From Carposina sasakii (lineage: Eukaryota; Arthropoda; Insecta; Lepidoptera; Carposinidae), in NCBI GenBank assembly GCA_014607495.2, contig CP053170.1, positions 6,448,001 through 6,512,000 on the forward strand: 64,000 nucleotides of DNA, read 5' to 3'. Made by a program: the position numbers and the translations under genes. The notes beneath the pieces were generated by a model, which saw nothing but the letters and a program-made list of their open reading frames with translations, did no database searches and had not been told where the DNA came from. How positions within the stretch are numbered: the first letter of the stretch is position 1; the number at the start of each line of letters is the position of its first letter. This document shows positions 32,275 to 45,300 of this stretch, piece by piece.

Positions 32275-33532
32275 AGCCATATAACAAATTATTGGTAAGA
32301 TATACAAGGAATCTATTGGAATGGAGTCATCTTCATCTACCCACATCGTGTCGCCTGTACATTTTCGGTGTTCATACATTTTTATCTACCTACCCACATT
32401 TCGCAATCCTGAAGTTTGATCCCGACTTATAGAAGATTCATACTATGCCAATAACTACATACATTTACCTATATTACTATGCTACTGGGTACCTACATTA
32501 TCAGATTCATCAGCTACAGATCTTCATACAATCCTGAGCCCACAAACATTTTCTCGGGCGTCTGTCTCTGTATTTTTTAATTTCTGTTCTCGTACCTAAA
32601 CCCAAGGGTATCCACCCACCATTTGATACATCCAAAATCAACTAGGTAGATACAGCAGCGGCGATATGATTCCTAAGAACTGATTTTTCCAAACCTCTAT
32701 CATGATCAAGCTTTAGAGAAAGACAGCATCAACTTTATTCTTCTTCCAACAAAGTTCCAAATCTGACGTTTGGAAATACTTAAAATTGTAAATAATGCAA
32801 AGTTTTTTAGGTGGTTCTTCTGCCTTAACTGTGCCATCATGTTTAGCGCCACAACTGCTTTCTGTCATTGTTTTACAATAAAAAAATGCCATAAGCTCAT
32901 GAATTACCAATTTCACTATTCGCTCCATTTTGTCATAATATGCCATATCTAAAACTATCAGTCCATGGTGCCTACATTTTATAATTTCCTATTTTTATAT
33001 TAATAACTTTTTTTTAAAATATTATATTTAACTCTGAATATAAGTATACCTCAGTCGCGTTTGACAGTTATTAAGACTTTTAGTATAGCACATATCAGAT
33101 TCTATTCGTAAACCCATATTAAACTAGTTATATTAAGACCTATTAAATTATTTCCAGCAGCCGCCACTAGGGTAAGCGGAGCGACTAGAAGACTGCTATG
33201 CTGGTTGTAAGCGACCAAGGGTTTATCTGACCGAGGTCAACGCCCGTGACAATCGCCACCAGCCCTTAACGTAACGTAAACATTATATAACGCACGCGAA
33301 AACCCGTTCAAATAAATGAAAGTTTTCACACTGTAACGCGTTAGTTATTAACGTGCAAACCTGCGTTACAGTTTGACTGTGGGTAGTTTGAACGAATTGT
33401 AAATGACGCAATTCGATCCGATTTTGAGGAGAATAGAAGTAAGCAGATCATCCACTTTGCTTACTTTTATTCGTATAGGTACTTCTAATGACTGTTTCAT
33501 TTAAGAAGCCCTGCTAAATGCAATTGTACTAT

Positions 33533-33759
33533 ACAGGATGTTCCTGAATGGGAATGTTAAGCGAAATGCTTTGAATACCTACTACAGACAACCTATATGC
33601 AAACGTCTGAAAGTTTATTTTTTCAGATAGGATATTAATTCGGCTAATCTTAAAAAAAAGAACATACTTATTATGGTTATTACTTCTTGTTAACAGGTTC
33701 GTGAGCGAGTTATTTTCATTTTTGCATTTGCTTAACTTTACCCTTCTGTAACACCCTGC
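33533..33759. repeat. MITE, ACAGGGTGTAAC family (diverged copy 3)
   Basis: Left end ACAGGATGTTCCTGAATGGG then ATGTTAAGCGAAATGC; right end GCATTTGCTTAACTTTACCC then CTGTAACACCCTG. Termini are related to 741-1002, but the interior is different. Confidence 0.6.
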
Positions 33760-36409
33760 ATAAATAAGAATAATAGTGTCAAAATTGACACGCCAACGTC
33801 ACATGGGGCTTAAACAGAACCAATGAGAAGCCTTCAGTTAGTGCGTTCGTAAAATGACGTGATTTGAAGACTAGCTGCTATTGGTGGAAATGTTTGACAA
33901 CTTTGACAATTTTGCCAACTTTGCTTCCGCTCGTTAAATGATTACACTGTCCAAGCCCCCAGGACTTCATAACTGAAACTTGTGGTTTGTATTTCTGCGG
34001 GTAGAATGGTAGGTATGTGCGGTGTGTGTTAAAATAAACTGTGTTAAAATCGACTCTAAGTGTTAAACACAGTTCTGTGAGTGATATTACAATGTGATTG
34101 TGTACTGGAATTAAAGTAGGTTTTATTTTTAAATGTATAAATCTGATGTGCAGAACAAAGTGATTCTCGCTTGTGACATATTGTTGTCGGGTTTTGGAAT
34201 CCAGTGGAAATACTCCTTAGCCTATGTTTTGTAACGGTTGTAGAAAGAAAAACATAAAGGGATTTGTTGATTCGTCAATAATGGGTAGAATTATAACGAC
34301 CTAATGGTTTTTTTTTTGCATTGGGAGTAAAAAATAGAAAGTTAGATATTTTTGCTTGATTAGTTCCGCGGTCTGGTATTTAGTAAAGAAATGGGGTATC
34401 CTGACCCAACCTTTTATAATTTTTCAATTGTCTATGTAGGTAATTTAACCAAATAAACTTTTATATGACAGGGACCTTATTTTTTTTCCTTCTGTAAATC
34501 TCTTGTTGACGAATCAAAAAGTACCCAAGGTAACATAAAAGAAACTGCCACAAAGTGCCTTTTTATACAGTTATTTTTAAGGTATTAGGTAATAATGTAG
34601 TCTTTATACACGTTTTATGTTTTTAAAACATGATTACGGCGACCGGCTCGCTGCGCTCTGAACAATATTATTAGCAAATAATTTTTAAATAAGTGACGTG
34701 TTGTTTTTTCTTTTGTGAAAAACTAAACATATCTTGTAAATGGCAATAATATTTTTTTATTTTGACGCAATCTGTTGTAATTTTAATTTTAAGTCTGTTT
34801 TCGTAAATTCTAAAATTTTATTTATGTAAAAAAATATACATAGTTCTATAATTAAAAAGTTACCAATAGATTAAATTCTTTATGTCTTAGCTTGTTTGGC
34901 ATAGATTCCTGATTTTTGGGAGAAACGTCGCTTGCCGTTAAAACTATTTATTGTGTCAAACTATTTATGTATGAATTTGTTCTTTTTTATTTTTCATTTA
35001 AATTGTCTGAACTATAAAAAAAATAGAAAATATTGAACTCAAAACGTAATTTTATTTACCTACTTACCTATCAGTCAATCCTTTGGCGAAGAGTTTACGT
35101 TTTTTATTCTAAAACATAGACTATCTACAGCAAAAACGTTCGTCTTTTGCATCTGCACCCTTATAACTAACTATTCGACGACTACTAATTATATTAAAAT
35201 AAAACTTGGATACTTTCCCATTACCACACCAATTTATTTTCCATAAAAAATTATGCTTTCTCAGGTACACCTAAAAGCAACATTTAAGTATTTAATTAGA
35301 TCATAAGGATCTGAATAATTTACGATGAAATAACAACATTACGCCTACACAACTAAATAAAAAATCTGTCTACAAAATATACAAAAATCTAAGTACTAGC
35401 ATCTACCAGGTAATAAGTACTAACTACTTAGTTACAAGTACATGAAAATAAATATACTTTTCATTACAGTAATGATTAATAAGATGTCAAAAATTACTAA
35501 CCATAGATAAATCTCTATGGTTTACATTGCAATGGTAGTCTTCAAGTATATTTATATGTATCTGGTTATACCTCAGACGCTTCGATAAATAAATTAATGG
35601 ACCAGCCTCAGCATATCAGTAAATAAGTAAAATTTTGTCTACTCCACTTAAAGTACAGACGTTTGTTACATACAATTCCGCACAATGACCCCACGCCAGT
35701 CATTTATCTGTCATTGGCGTACCTATAGATGATGTTTTGCCGTCTTTGTCCGCCGAGGTCAGCCATGAGGGCGACGGCAATATATTTTACGTAAGAGTGA
35801 CAGAGATCGTGAAGGGTCAATGTACGCAATTCCTTATAATCCACGTCCACTTTAGTAGGTACATTAATGTCAACAACAATATGACCAGTCCATAATAATA
35901 TTTAATCGAAAGTCCAAAACCCCTTACATGAAGTTCTGATATTTCAGTCTTATAGGCAGAGGTGTAATGTTACTCAAATCAACAGAAAAAATATTTTGTT
36001 CCATAAATTATGTTCAGAATTAGAACATTCACATAGAAGGGGTGAGGATTTATAGACAAAAGAAATATAGACTAAAGGACATCCCCGAAAAAGTTTAAGA
36101 AACCAATATACAAACCAGAGATAAGTACAAATGGGTGGATTTGTTTAAAACATTGCTATCCAGTAACTGACAGGTAATTCCTAGTCCATTATATCTCATG
36201 TCTATAAAGCAGATTAGAAGAACAACATAGGCAGGGTATTTAGTTATATGAAAGTTATTCTAAACTGTATACCATTTCATTCTGTGAGTTCAAGTGACTT
36301 TGAATTATTATTTAATATTAATGACACTGTGTGCTGTATTATATAAGTAAAGGTGTATAGTATTACATTTGAAGAAATATTGTACATCACGCCATATAAC
36401 AAAACTCTA

Positions 36410-36660
36410 GGTATTTTTAATAACATGTAATGAATAAAAAATTCTAGCAATATGCCACCTCGAAACGCTCGCTTCGCTCACTCGGCTAGTGTGCGTTGTT
36501 ATTTTAACAGTTTTAACATAATCTAATTCATTAACCAAAGTGCTAGAAGCCAAATTATCTTCCACCAAAACCCTTGCTATGCCTAGCCATTTTGTAATAT
36601 AGGGGTGTTATACAATATGCTTTTGATATATGTATAATAATTACAGCTTTTTGAAAATTT
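36410..36660. repeat. Fragment of MITE family 62949-63246
   Basis: Shares ACGCTCGCTTCGCTCACTCG, GCTAGAAGCCAAATT, TGCCTAGCCATTTTGTAATA and ACAATATGC with the complete copy at 62949-63246; the left terminus is lost. Confidence 0.6.
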
Positions 36661-36741
36661 GTATAACTAGGAAGCCCAACACACAAGTTCTAAATACTGC
36701 GCCTATCTTGTTCTTTGAGTCAGAGAATTTAATGAGTCATA

Positions 36742-36856
36742 TTAACTGGTTTTAAGAGGACTGGATCCAACATTCTTAGTCAATATCCTAGCAAGCATTC
36801 CAACGGACATCACAAAGACCAGACCTGCTGGCATGAACTTCCTGCTGTTGTAGAAC
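36742..36856 (-). CDS. TMEM14: TMEM14 exon 4
   Basis: Encodes FYNSRKFMPAGL and the last helix (VFVMSVGMLARIL); stop TAA at 36742-36744. ATTAAA on the same strand about 10 bases later may be a weak poly(A) signal. Confidence 0.93.
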
Positions 36857-39352
36857 CTGAAAAAAATTAAGAGTGCTGAAACCCTATTGATTTTAGTTTA
36901 GGTATAATATCACTTGTCTTACAAAAATGCAAAATGAATCTTTTGCCAGCAGTGTAATAATAAAAATATAAGCATTTTGGGACAAGCCAGGCTTGTAATT
37001 AAAAGAAAGTGATATTTGTTACTGATCTAGAAGATTTTAATAAAAGGTAGGTAATGATTATATTAAAGTAATAGAATAATGTCCATCAACTATATTTCCA
37101 ACAGCTAATTAACACAAGTATGTGCCTTAATGCAGGTGCAGTCTCTATTCCTATATTAACATAGTTACTGGCGGCTCGTCCTAAGGAGCGCTGGTGCAGT
37201 GCACTCCCACCCACGAAGAATACATAAGCAATCTATAGATTATATTTCAATTCTACTATGTTTATACAATAATATCTACACGTTCGTCTCAATTAAGTTG
37301 TAATCTTATGTATCGAGTAGAGCACTAGCGATCGCGCTCCAATGAAATAAAATTTGGTACGATTCCTATTACTGCGTTCGACGAGTGCGAAAGAGACATA
37401 CCGACATAGGCCGACGCGTGAAACAAAATATTTCGTATGAAAAATTTGCCTTATCTGGAGCGCCGCTCACATTAATTCGTAGTGTGCGTATGCAGCCACT
37501 AGATGTCGGTTAGTCCGAGTTAGAATGCGATATGGTTGTCTTTATTGTGTTTCATCTGAATTTTAATAAAAGGTGCGGATCATTTAATTCGTAAAGGGAG
37601 TGAACACGAGCGGCATTTATAAACTGTATTTTGTTTGTTTTGTATGTTTTGTTAATGTGAACTCCCATCTAAAAATATCATGAGCCGCCCCTGATCATAG
37701 TGCAATGGGATGGAAAGCCGACACAATTGAATTTTTATAAGTATCATACCTGTATCCCATTAAGCCTCCAAGTGTGGTGGTAGTACCAAGCATCAATGTG
37801 TAATTGGATGGGTCTTGTGTAAGCTGATAAGCTCCAACTCCTGGGAATAAAAGAAAAAAAGGTTTATTGACAAAAACTTTGGAAATGAAATTGTATTAGG
37901 CGTTACAATTCGGAAGTTCAAACATTCAATAAGGGTTCACCCACCACCGGGCCCTTCACCCTCCACTGACCCTCGGATCTGATAACTCATAACTGCGAAA
38001 ATAAGCACTTGCACTACCTACAATCGCCACAAGAAACCTAGCATCTGAGCACCTAGCATACAAGATAATACATCGCACTATTCTGAAATCAAAAACTATA
38101 TTATTAATCTACATATCTTTCACCAACACCCGTGGCATCTTCAGGATTATAGAAATAAGTAAACACTAATAATAAAACTCTAAAACCCAACACATAAAAC
38201 ACACACTAACACGATAAAAACTTTGGATTTGATTTTCAACTACACAATTTTTGTCTTTCAAGAGCTACTATGCAATCAAATGTGTCCAAACATACCTAAA
38301 ATGGATCCAAAAATTATTCCAGCACCCAGTGATGGTATGGAACCTGAAACAAAGATTGTAGATTTGTATTTCAATTAGTTACAGTATAAGAGTGTTTAGA
38401 TGGGTGTAATTAATAAGAAGCTACCTAGGTTTAAAACTTAAAGACAAAGTGAGAAATACAGAAATCCGCAGAAAAACCAAAATAACCGATGCAGTTACTT
38501 TCTCACTTCAAAGAAAATGGAACTGGGCAGGGCATGTGGCTAGATACAGAGATGATAGGTGTACCAAAAGAATAATAAAGTGGTCTGGCCTGCCAGGCAC
38601 TAGAGCGAGAGGTCGGCCTTGCGCGAGATGGACAGACAAAGTAATGTCGGTGGCGGGTCATGCATGGATCGACACTGCAAGCGACAGGGCAAAATGGAAG
38701 ACTTTGGAGGAAGCTTTTACCCGATTGGGGTCCATTCAAAAATAAATAATTTAGATTCTTACCAAATTATAATTATCTGTTTTTTATATTATTAATGCTA
38801 AGTATATTAATTGGATGAACTGTTATTTGTAAATATTATTATTTTGCATGGAATCAAATAAAGCTTATTATTATTATTCCCTTTATTTATTATTATTTTT
38901 CTTATTTTTTTACATTTTTAAATATGAATATATATCATTTAAAAGTATAAAATAAACATTTAAAAATATTTTAAAAAAACAGTGCTACGCCTGCAGCAGA
39001 AGTAAGTTCCATGCTACCGGCGGTCAGGGTCCCAGAGAGAGGAACCTTATTATTATTATAATTAATAAGAAGAAAAATTAATTAAGTAACCTAAGCAAGT
39101 AGAGGTACCTACATAGTAAAAACCCATCAACTCCCATCAATAATATTGATGATAATAATTAATATAATAAAATTGTTCTAGAACTTTCGTCATATCATGA
39201 AGATAGCTTAGATATCTTTATAAAATAGGTACCTACATATCTAAGTATAAATAGCATTGTCATGGTGGTTTCTTACCGGCTTTAGCGTATCCCATTATTC
39301 CTCCTGCAGCTACGGTAGCCGCATAGGCGAACCCCAAGATATCAACACCCAT
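36742..39352 (-). CDS. TMEM14: TMEM14-family small membrane protein
   Basis: Four exons (39277-39352, 38296-38343, 37750-37840, 36742-36856), GT-AG, in phase, 109 residues, the usual family size. Four hydrophobic helices separated by short loops. Family signatures: GFAYAATVAAGGIMGY, KAGSIPSL, GVGAYQLTQDP, GLMGYRFYNSRKFMPAGL. Vertebrate TMEM14C sits in the inner mitochondrial membrane and takes part in haem precursor transport. Which vertebrate paralogue (A, B or C) this corresponds to cannot be settled here. ATG at 39352 is the only sensible start. The introns hold a LINE tail, a Penelope end repeat and a MITE-like element. Confidence 0.94.
37166..37694. mobile_element. Non-autonomous DNA element with GGCGGCTC ends
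   Basis: Inverted ends CTGGCGGCTCGT (37168) and CATGAGCCGCCCCTGA (37679). About 530 bp, no coding frame. Lies in TMEM14 intron 3. Superfamily not determined. Confidence 0.5.
37750..37840 (-). CDS. TMEM14: TMEM14 exon 3
   Basis: Encodes VGAYQLTQDPSNYTLML and TLGGLMGY; donor GTATGA, acceptor TTATTCCCAG. Confidence 0.93.
37930..38205 (-). repeat. Penelope-like element end repeat (solo copy)
   Basis: About 275 bp that match 46616-46905, which lies downstream of the Penelope RT/GIY-YIG fragment at 47168-48282. By that association it is taken as a 5'-truncated Penelope copy or solo terminal repeat. Lies in TMEM14 intron 2. Confidence 0.6.
38296..38343 (-). CDS. TMEM14: TMEM14 exon 2
   Basis: 48 bp encoding SIPSLGAGIIFGSIL; acceptor TTTGTTTCAG, donor GTATGT. 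Too short to notice without its neighbours. Confidence 0.92.
38405..38745 (+). pseudogene. RTE/CR1-type LINE reverse transcriptase, C-terminal fragment
   Basis: One frame encoding the far C-terminus of an insect endonuclease-reverse transcriptase: KDKVRNTEIRRKTKITDAV, WAGHVARYRDD, RARGRPCARWTDKV, DRAKWKTLEEAF. Stop TAA at 38743-38745, followed by an AT-rich tail and an ATT microsatellite (38868-38880). 5'-truncated, opposite in strand to TMEM14, inside its intron 1. Confidence 0.85.
39277..39352 (-). CDS. TMEM14: TMEM14 exon 1
   Basis: ATG at 39350-39352, encodes the first helix (GVDILGFAYAATVAAGG), donor GTAAGA. Confidence 0.93.
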
Positions 39353-39914
39353 GTTTGAAGCTTAATATGTGACCAAAAGCGCAAGTTTTTAATAGTAAAC
39401 CACCAAGAATTCCACAAACTTTAGTGGGCACGCAGGGCAAGCCAAGTACTATTTATTATGTGAATTACGGTATGTACTTTTTACGTTTAAACAATAATTA
39501 CACAATGCAGTACAATAAAAAAGTCTTATTTTGGTTTTTCCAGTAATGAGGAATTAAAGAGGTTTCTATTGGATTTTTGTCACACTTTCACAGCTCGCTC
39601 CCTTTTTTCTAGTTTGCTGGCTAGTGGCTGGCATAATGTCAATGTAATTTATAGGGTTCCGTTTTTACGGAACTTTTTACGGTTTAGCCGCTACTCCTCT
39701 TTTATTTCTTCCCCCTGTAACTTCTAAAATAAGAGAACGATAAAACTAAAAAAATATGATGTACGTTAAGTTTACATGAAACTTCCAATGAAAATTGAAC
39801 GAGAACGAGATTTATTATTATTTTAATACGTCATATAATCGTAAACTGCTATTTACCTTTCATACCGAACTAATCATGAGCGAGTCCGACTTACACTTGG
39901 CCACTTTTTTTGTT

Positions 39915-40018
39915 TAGTTTATCCTAAAAGAAAGGCAAAGGGAACTATGCCCATTCAGCCATTGTCTTTAGTGAAATGAGTTCTGAATTTATGATGGATG
40001 ATGATAATGACGAATGGA
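39915..40018 (-). repeat. ACAATGGCTGTATGGGC-family repeat (copy 1 of 3)
   Basis: Complement of ATAAACTAA..., CCCATTCAGCCATTGTCTTT and ATCATCATCC. The other copies at 41237-41372 and 41690-41812 are in plus orientation, with CAT-rich ends. Confidence 0.6.
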
Positions 40019-40071
40019 AAGAACGAGTTCAAAATTAGTCAAAATACTACGTATAAATTCTGGTGTTTCAT

Positions 40072-40122
40072 ACATACATATAATCACGCCTTTATCCCTT
40101 ACGGGGTAGGCAGAGCACCGTG
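40072..40122 (+). repeat. Dispersed repeat with CCTTACGGGGTAGGCAGAGC core (partial copy 3)
   Basis: Only the CATACATA...ATCACGCCTTTATCCCTTACGG head of the family is left here. Confidence 0.65.
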
Positions 40123-40450
40123 AGAGCAAGGGCCGTGTTTCATTGATGATAAATGAAGTACTTAGGTAACAAACATATTAAATTTCAACATTTGGTTCTG
40201 TTTAAAAAAAACAAGATTTGTGTATCACCATCTTTCCGCGATTATAATTTTGAAGAAGGGAATTTTTATCAACTGGGGAGGATTTACCAGATAGCGGGAC
40301 ATTTGCCGTCCCGCAGACCCTTAAAACGGACGCGTTATTTAGACTCTGAAAACGGGTCGTCAGAGGTTTTTCTTTCGAATATAAATACCTATCATATGAT
40401 CGATGGCTGCTTTTGGACTTAAAACACGTTGATAACACATACTGGGATAT

Positions 40451-40988
40451 ACAGGGTGTCCCAAAAGGTTACGTAGCTAGGAAGAGGGGTGATAGGGGTG
40501 GTCATGAGAGTCACCAGAAAAATAAAAAAATTATCTTTACATATCCTAATAAGAATTTTTCAAGTAAGTGTTATACCATTTTGGAATTGCAATAAAATTA
40601 CCTATCTTTTTAAGTTACTCGCCGGAGTTGCATAGTACTTTTTTTTTCAGTACACTTAGAGGAAGTTGAGTGAAATCGTAATTACTAAGTCCTTGATTGG
40701 ACAAAAACTTAATTTTCTTTAAAATATTGGTTAGATATGTATTGTTTTTCTTATTTCAATTTGAAAAAGGGTTATTGACGATAGCATAACAGCAATTTTT
40801 TTTTAATATACCAATAATTGTAGGTCATCGGGGGCAAAATCGCCCAACAAGGTATAATTTTTTTTTTTTATAAATGCCTTTTATTTTTTTAATACCCAGA
40901 GGGGATTTTTTTTAAATTTTTCTGGTGACTCTCATGACCACCCCTATCACCCCTCTTCCTAGCTACGTAACCTTTTGGGACACCCTGT
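40451..40988. mobile_element. Foldback element with 73-bp perfect inverted ends
   Basis: ACAGGGTGTCCCAAAAGG... at 40451-40523 is exactly repeated in reverse at 40916-40988, flanked by ATAT on both sides. The 390-bp interior is AT-rich with T runs and has no coding frame. It is a non-autonomous DNA element of unknown superfamily; the perfect ends suggest a recent copy. Confidence 0.85.
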
Positions 40989-41236
40989 ATATAATTTTGT
41001 TATAGAGCGAACTACAAAAAGTATCAAAACCTTTTAACCCCATTTTAATTGAATGCTGTGTTTGTCTGTTTAAAACTTTAAAAAACTTGTAATGGCTGCG
41101 TGGAAACAGTTTCTTGTGCCTATCTTTCGCGATAAACCTCAGGATAAACCAGATACCAAATCCTTGGGTTAAACTAAAAATAGACAGCTGTTAACGAATA
41201 GACAGTGACAGTTAGGTTTTTCATGGGATTTCCTGA

Positions 41237-41372
41237 TGTTTCTTTTTCATATTTCATTCATCATCATCATTATTATCTAACATAAATTAAATTAATTCAG
41301 AAATCATTTACAAAAGACAATGGCTGTATGGGCATAGTTCCCCTTGTCTCTCCATCGGGATAAACTAAAAAA
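41237..41372 (+). repeat. ACAATGGCTGTATGGGC-family repeat (copy 2)
   Basis: TTCATCATCATC head, AATTCAGAAATCATTTACA, ACAATGGCTGTATGGGC, then CGGGATAAACTAAA. Confidence 0.65.
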
Positions 41373-41689
41373 AATAATTGACAGTTGACGGGACGGCGGC
41401 TGGATTCGGCGGGAAAAGCTGGAAGGGTGCAGGTGTAATTTTCTTGTTAAAATAAAAAAATATTTGTAAATGGCTTGCATGTGTCCGTAAAGTGATGTTT
41501 TCTGGTAGATAAGTTATATTTTGATTACTTGTGATGTGAATCTAGTGCGTGTGCATGGTTTTATACGCAGGTAAGCTGAGTAAAGCTTCAGTCGGAATAC
41601 GATCTCTTCATGGGCCCATGTAAGTTGTTTCTGCAATAATTTTTCATTTTGACTAACTTTACACTTGTTCTTGAGGATTTTCCCGACGT

Positions 41690-41812
41690 TTCCATTCATC
41701 ATCATCATCATTATCATCCATCATAAATTCAGAAATCATTTACTAAAGACAATGGCTGTATGGGCTTAGTTCCCCTTGCCTTTCCTTCGGGATAAACTAA
41801 ACAAAAAAAAGG
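41690..41812 (+). repeat. ACAATGGCTGTATGGGC-family repeat (copy 3)
   Basis: Same order of blocks as 41237-41372, about 450 bp further on, with few differences. Confidence 0.65.
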
Positions 41813-42263
41813 GACGGCAGCTGGGCTGACAGCTAAAGCGGGACAATACAAAACAAATAAAAAGTATAACCATGGGTTATTCAGTGTCCTTCAAATAAAT
41901 TCTTGTTTTATCAATTCATAATTACATACCTACAAGCATAGCCACGCCTATTCACATTCAGATAACCCGCCACAATGATAATCTAGTCCTATTTCGTCAT
42001 CCAGCGCAACAGCTACGTCATTTGTTGTAATACCCAACTATTATACTTACTCACCAGTTTGATAGTCATGTAAAAATGTGCATGTAGCTCCGAAGTATTT
42101 AACTCAAGGCTTCAGTTTCACCGAGTCTTCGAAAGTGAATGGAACTTGATTCAGCGGTTAATATTCGTGTAAATGACGAGCATTTTCCTTTAACTTTGAA
42201 TTTGCAGTGGAAGTCTGGGTTCCAATTTTCCAGTAAGAATCAACTGTAATCGGCTTGGCCACG

Positions 42264-42359
42264 ATGCTGCGAAGTGCTTCAAAAGTGACAATCAACACAG
42301 GAAATGTTCTGAACTTAATCGACATCAAGAAAAAAGCTGGGCAAAATGTGACTGAGGAG
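42264..42359 (+). CDS. GCLM: GCLM exon 1
   Basis: ATG at 42264; encodes VTINTGNVLNLIDIKKKAG, aligned with the family TGNLLN start; ends in phase 0 before GTTAGT. Confidence 0.92.
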
Positions 42360-45300
42360 GTTAGTTTTAGAACTTATTAGAATCAGCTGCTTTATTTCAC
42401 CAAAGTTTTACCCTTAGCAGACCTTTTGGTCCATAATACTTGAACCAATTATGATTTCATTTTACAGTACCTAATAAATAGTAAACTCAGTCTATCTCAC
42501 TGTAAACTGTTAAATTGACAAATTTTAGGTCTGCTCAGACTTTGTTGACTGACTATGTTCACAATTTATTTTTGTGCCCTTAAATACCAACATTTTTATT
42601 TATTAAATGGTTTCCAGATTATTTCTGTGGTATAACCCACACTCTTCTACGGTTTGTGGTTCTTAGCTAAATTAGGCCATACCTTCAAACTGTCCGAATT
42701 TTAGGTTTTCCATGTCTGCTGTTAATGTTTAAATTGTTTTGTAATTGAAATTTTATTTTGTAGGTTAAGGTAAATAAATTTAAGTCAGTAGGTGTCCATA
42801 TTATTAATTAGTTTGAAATTATTTATCTTTTTTTATAAGAGATCAAATACCTATGTATTTATGTATATCTATGTATTTAGTATGAAATATTAGCTAGTTG
42901 TAATAAACCAATGCACTCCATAAGGCCTGTAGTGTAAGCACGAACCTTTGCCTTTAATGCTAGTGACTTGCTAGCAAAATATATGGGAAATGACAGTTTG
43001 ATGCTAGCGTTATGGACTATTGATAGGTTCGTGCTTACCCCTCAGGATTCCGCCAAAAAGAAGATGAGATAAGTGGTGAGGAGATGTTATTTTAACAACC
43101 AATAGAATTTCATTATTCACACATCTCATCTCCGCTGATGTGTACATAACCTTTGTGATAGTTTGACTGCTTATTGGTTTAGTTGGTAGTGACCCGGCCT
43201 GCAACACTATTGGTCCTGCATTTGATTGAATCCTTGGTTGATGAATATTGATGTCCGAGTCATGTATGTTTCTATACTTATCTGTGTATTTATTATTGTT
43301 GCTTAGTACAACACAAAACCTATCTTTATCTTGGTGTGGGACAAGGTAATGTGCTGTGAAGTGTGTGAATATTGATTGTCATTATTATTTATTATTATAT
43401 TGTTCAATTTCACTTTTAAATGGAAAAAATGACACCATTATTGTAGTTCTGTTAATATAATGATTTCTTTACTACCATACATTCATGGTTTTATGATTCT
43501 ACTAAGTTTCTGCATAATCATTTTTGTAGTTTATGTGTAAAAGTGTAACAAGCATAATATATTTAAAATTATAAATAACTTTCATATCTATGATATTGGT
43601 ATGATGTACTATCAACTTAGGTGCCAGTGACATGCCTTAAGGTTTCATTTAGTTTGCAGCGTGTTAGTAAACTACCCTTTAATAGAAAGTTAGAAAAACA
43701 TTACAATAGACTTTTTTACTATTGACAAAATGTAAAACAATAAAAATATTGGCTGACTAGCACAGATGTCAAACATAAGAATATTCTTAAAAATGATTTT
43801 TATGCCCTGTCCTGTTGTTTATGGTATCTCAAGACAAAGGCTCATTTTATATAACTTTTTTAAAAATTATTGATAAAATGAACAGATTGGTATGCAGCAG
43901 TAAAAAGTATGACAAGGAACTATTGTAGCTTGCGAACGAAATTTTTTTAGAATCGTGTCAGCGGTGCCTTGGTTGACAGTACATATATTTGGTCTTATTA
44001 ATATGTCTATTAGTGGACACCCATGACTTTGTCTGCATACAATTTTGGGAAATATTTTGTTAGTGTTACTGGTATGTTTATGCAGAATTTTAAGTTGATT
44101 GAATCAAAGAATCATATAATCCTATATAAACTTTGCCCCCCTTTTTTAACCCCATTAGGGGTAGTTTCGTAAAATATATTATCGTAATATATTCACTTTA
44201 TATATGAATTTCTTATCTGTAGTAGCTCCCCGTTCAGATAGTAGTGTATTGTATCCATGTCTAAAGTATAGAGTGCACCAAGCCTTGCTGAATGTTTCAT
44301 AACATGGCATTTGCTTTGTTAAACAATTTGAGGTAAGTAGGATCTCGGAACTCACTTTCCAGGTAAAATATTACAAGTCGTAAACTTGCACTTGCTTTAG
44401 TTACCTTTTTGAATGATGCAGAATCTATATTATCAAATGGTAGGTATAGTGACATAATTTAGTTTTGTGTAATTTATCTGTAACTAGGAGCAAATTACGC
44501 TGGATTAAATTCTCGTCGAATCGGTAGCAGCTATAGGCAGAATCGATCGTCGTAACGTACACATTACTAAATCTCTTCATTAACTCCCTTTATCGCTTCA
44601 AAATAATACCTATGCTTTTTTCACCTCTTAACATAAATATATATTTGTTTTATGCTTCTATCGTCTCAACTTATCTTTGTTACGTCTCTAATTATCCTTG
44701 TTTCGTCTGTAATCAACCTTGTTTCGCTTTGACTGCCCTTGTTTTGTCTCTGATTATCCTTGTTTCGTCTGTGATTTATCCTTGTTTCGTCTGATTTATC
44801 CTTGTTTCGTCTCAGATTATCCTTATTGCGTCACTAATTAGGTTATCCTTGTTTTCTTCTGTGACGTGTCTTTGTTTCGTATCTGATAATTCTTCTTTAG
44901 TATACTTTTATTAGCTACATACATAAGCCATAGTCAAAATTGACTGGTTACCCTATTTCATAAACAGTGCATAAAATATTATTGGTTCAGAACATATTTT
45001 AAAAGGATGACTTGCCGAAATGAAGTCAAGTGTTTTGCTTTTCATTCTGTATGGATTTCGTCTTTACGTGACCTTAACTCTTATTAGCTCCATGTTGGTG
45101 GCTATTAAGCCCCGAATCGCCAACTTATGCCTGACAGACCGTAACAAATCGCACCTTGGGGTGGTGACCGTTGCCAAAGCAAAAGCTTTTCGATTTATTT
45201 TTTTAGGTTGTTTAAATTCATCTCATTTTGGGGTGCGAACATATAAAATGACCACCGACAAACAAGTTGTTTATGCTTTCATGTCAAATAAATGATTTTG

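Larger units (their letters stand above)
32275..36741. other. Intergenic stretch, metalloprotease to TMEM14
   Basis: Contains a possible poly(A) signal for the metalloprotease (AATAAA at 32877-32882), the MITE at 33533-33759 and the fragment at 36410-36660. Otherwise no gene recognised on either strand. Confidence 0.5.
39353..42263. other. Region between divergent TMEM14 and GCLM genes
   Basis: About 2.9 kb between the two start codons. Holds a SINE-like scrap (40072-40122), the palindromic element 40451-40988 and three copies of a CATTGTCTTTAG/CTTTGGGATAAAC-type repeat. No TATA box or other clear promoter element is visible. Confidence 0.5.

Noticed and set aside
31687..32379. Minus-strand 230-residue frame rich in Arg, Val and Cys
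   Set aside because: Antisense shadow of the Thr-rich last exon of the metalloprotease; no family resemblance.
41900..42263. Antioxidant-response element upstream of GCLM
   Set aside because: The nearest match, ATGACGAGCA just upstream of the ATG, has the wrong spacing between TGAC and GC. No convincing site was seen.
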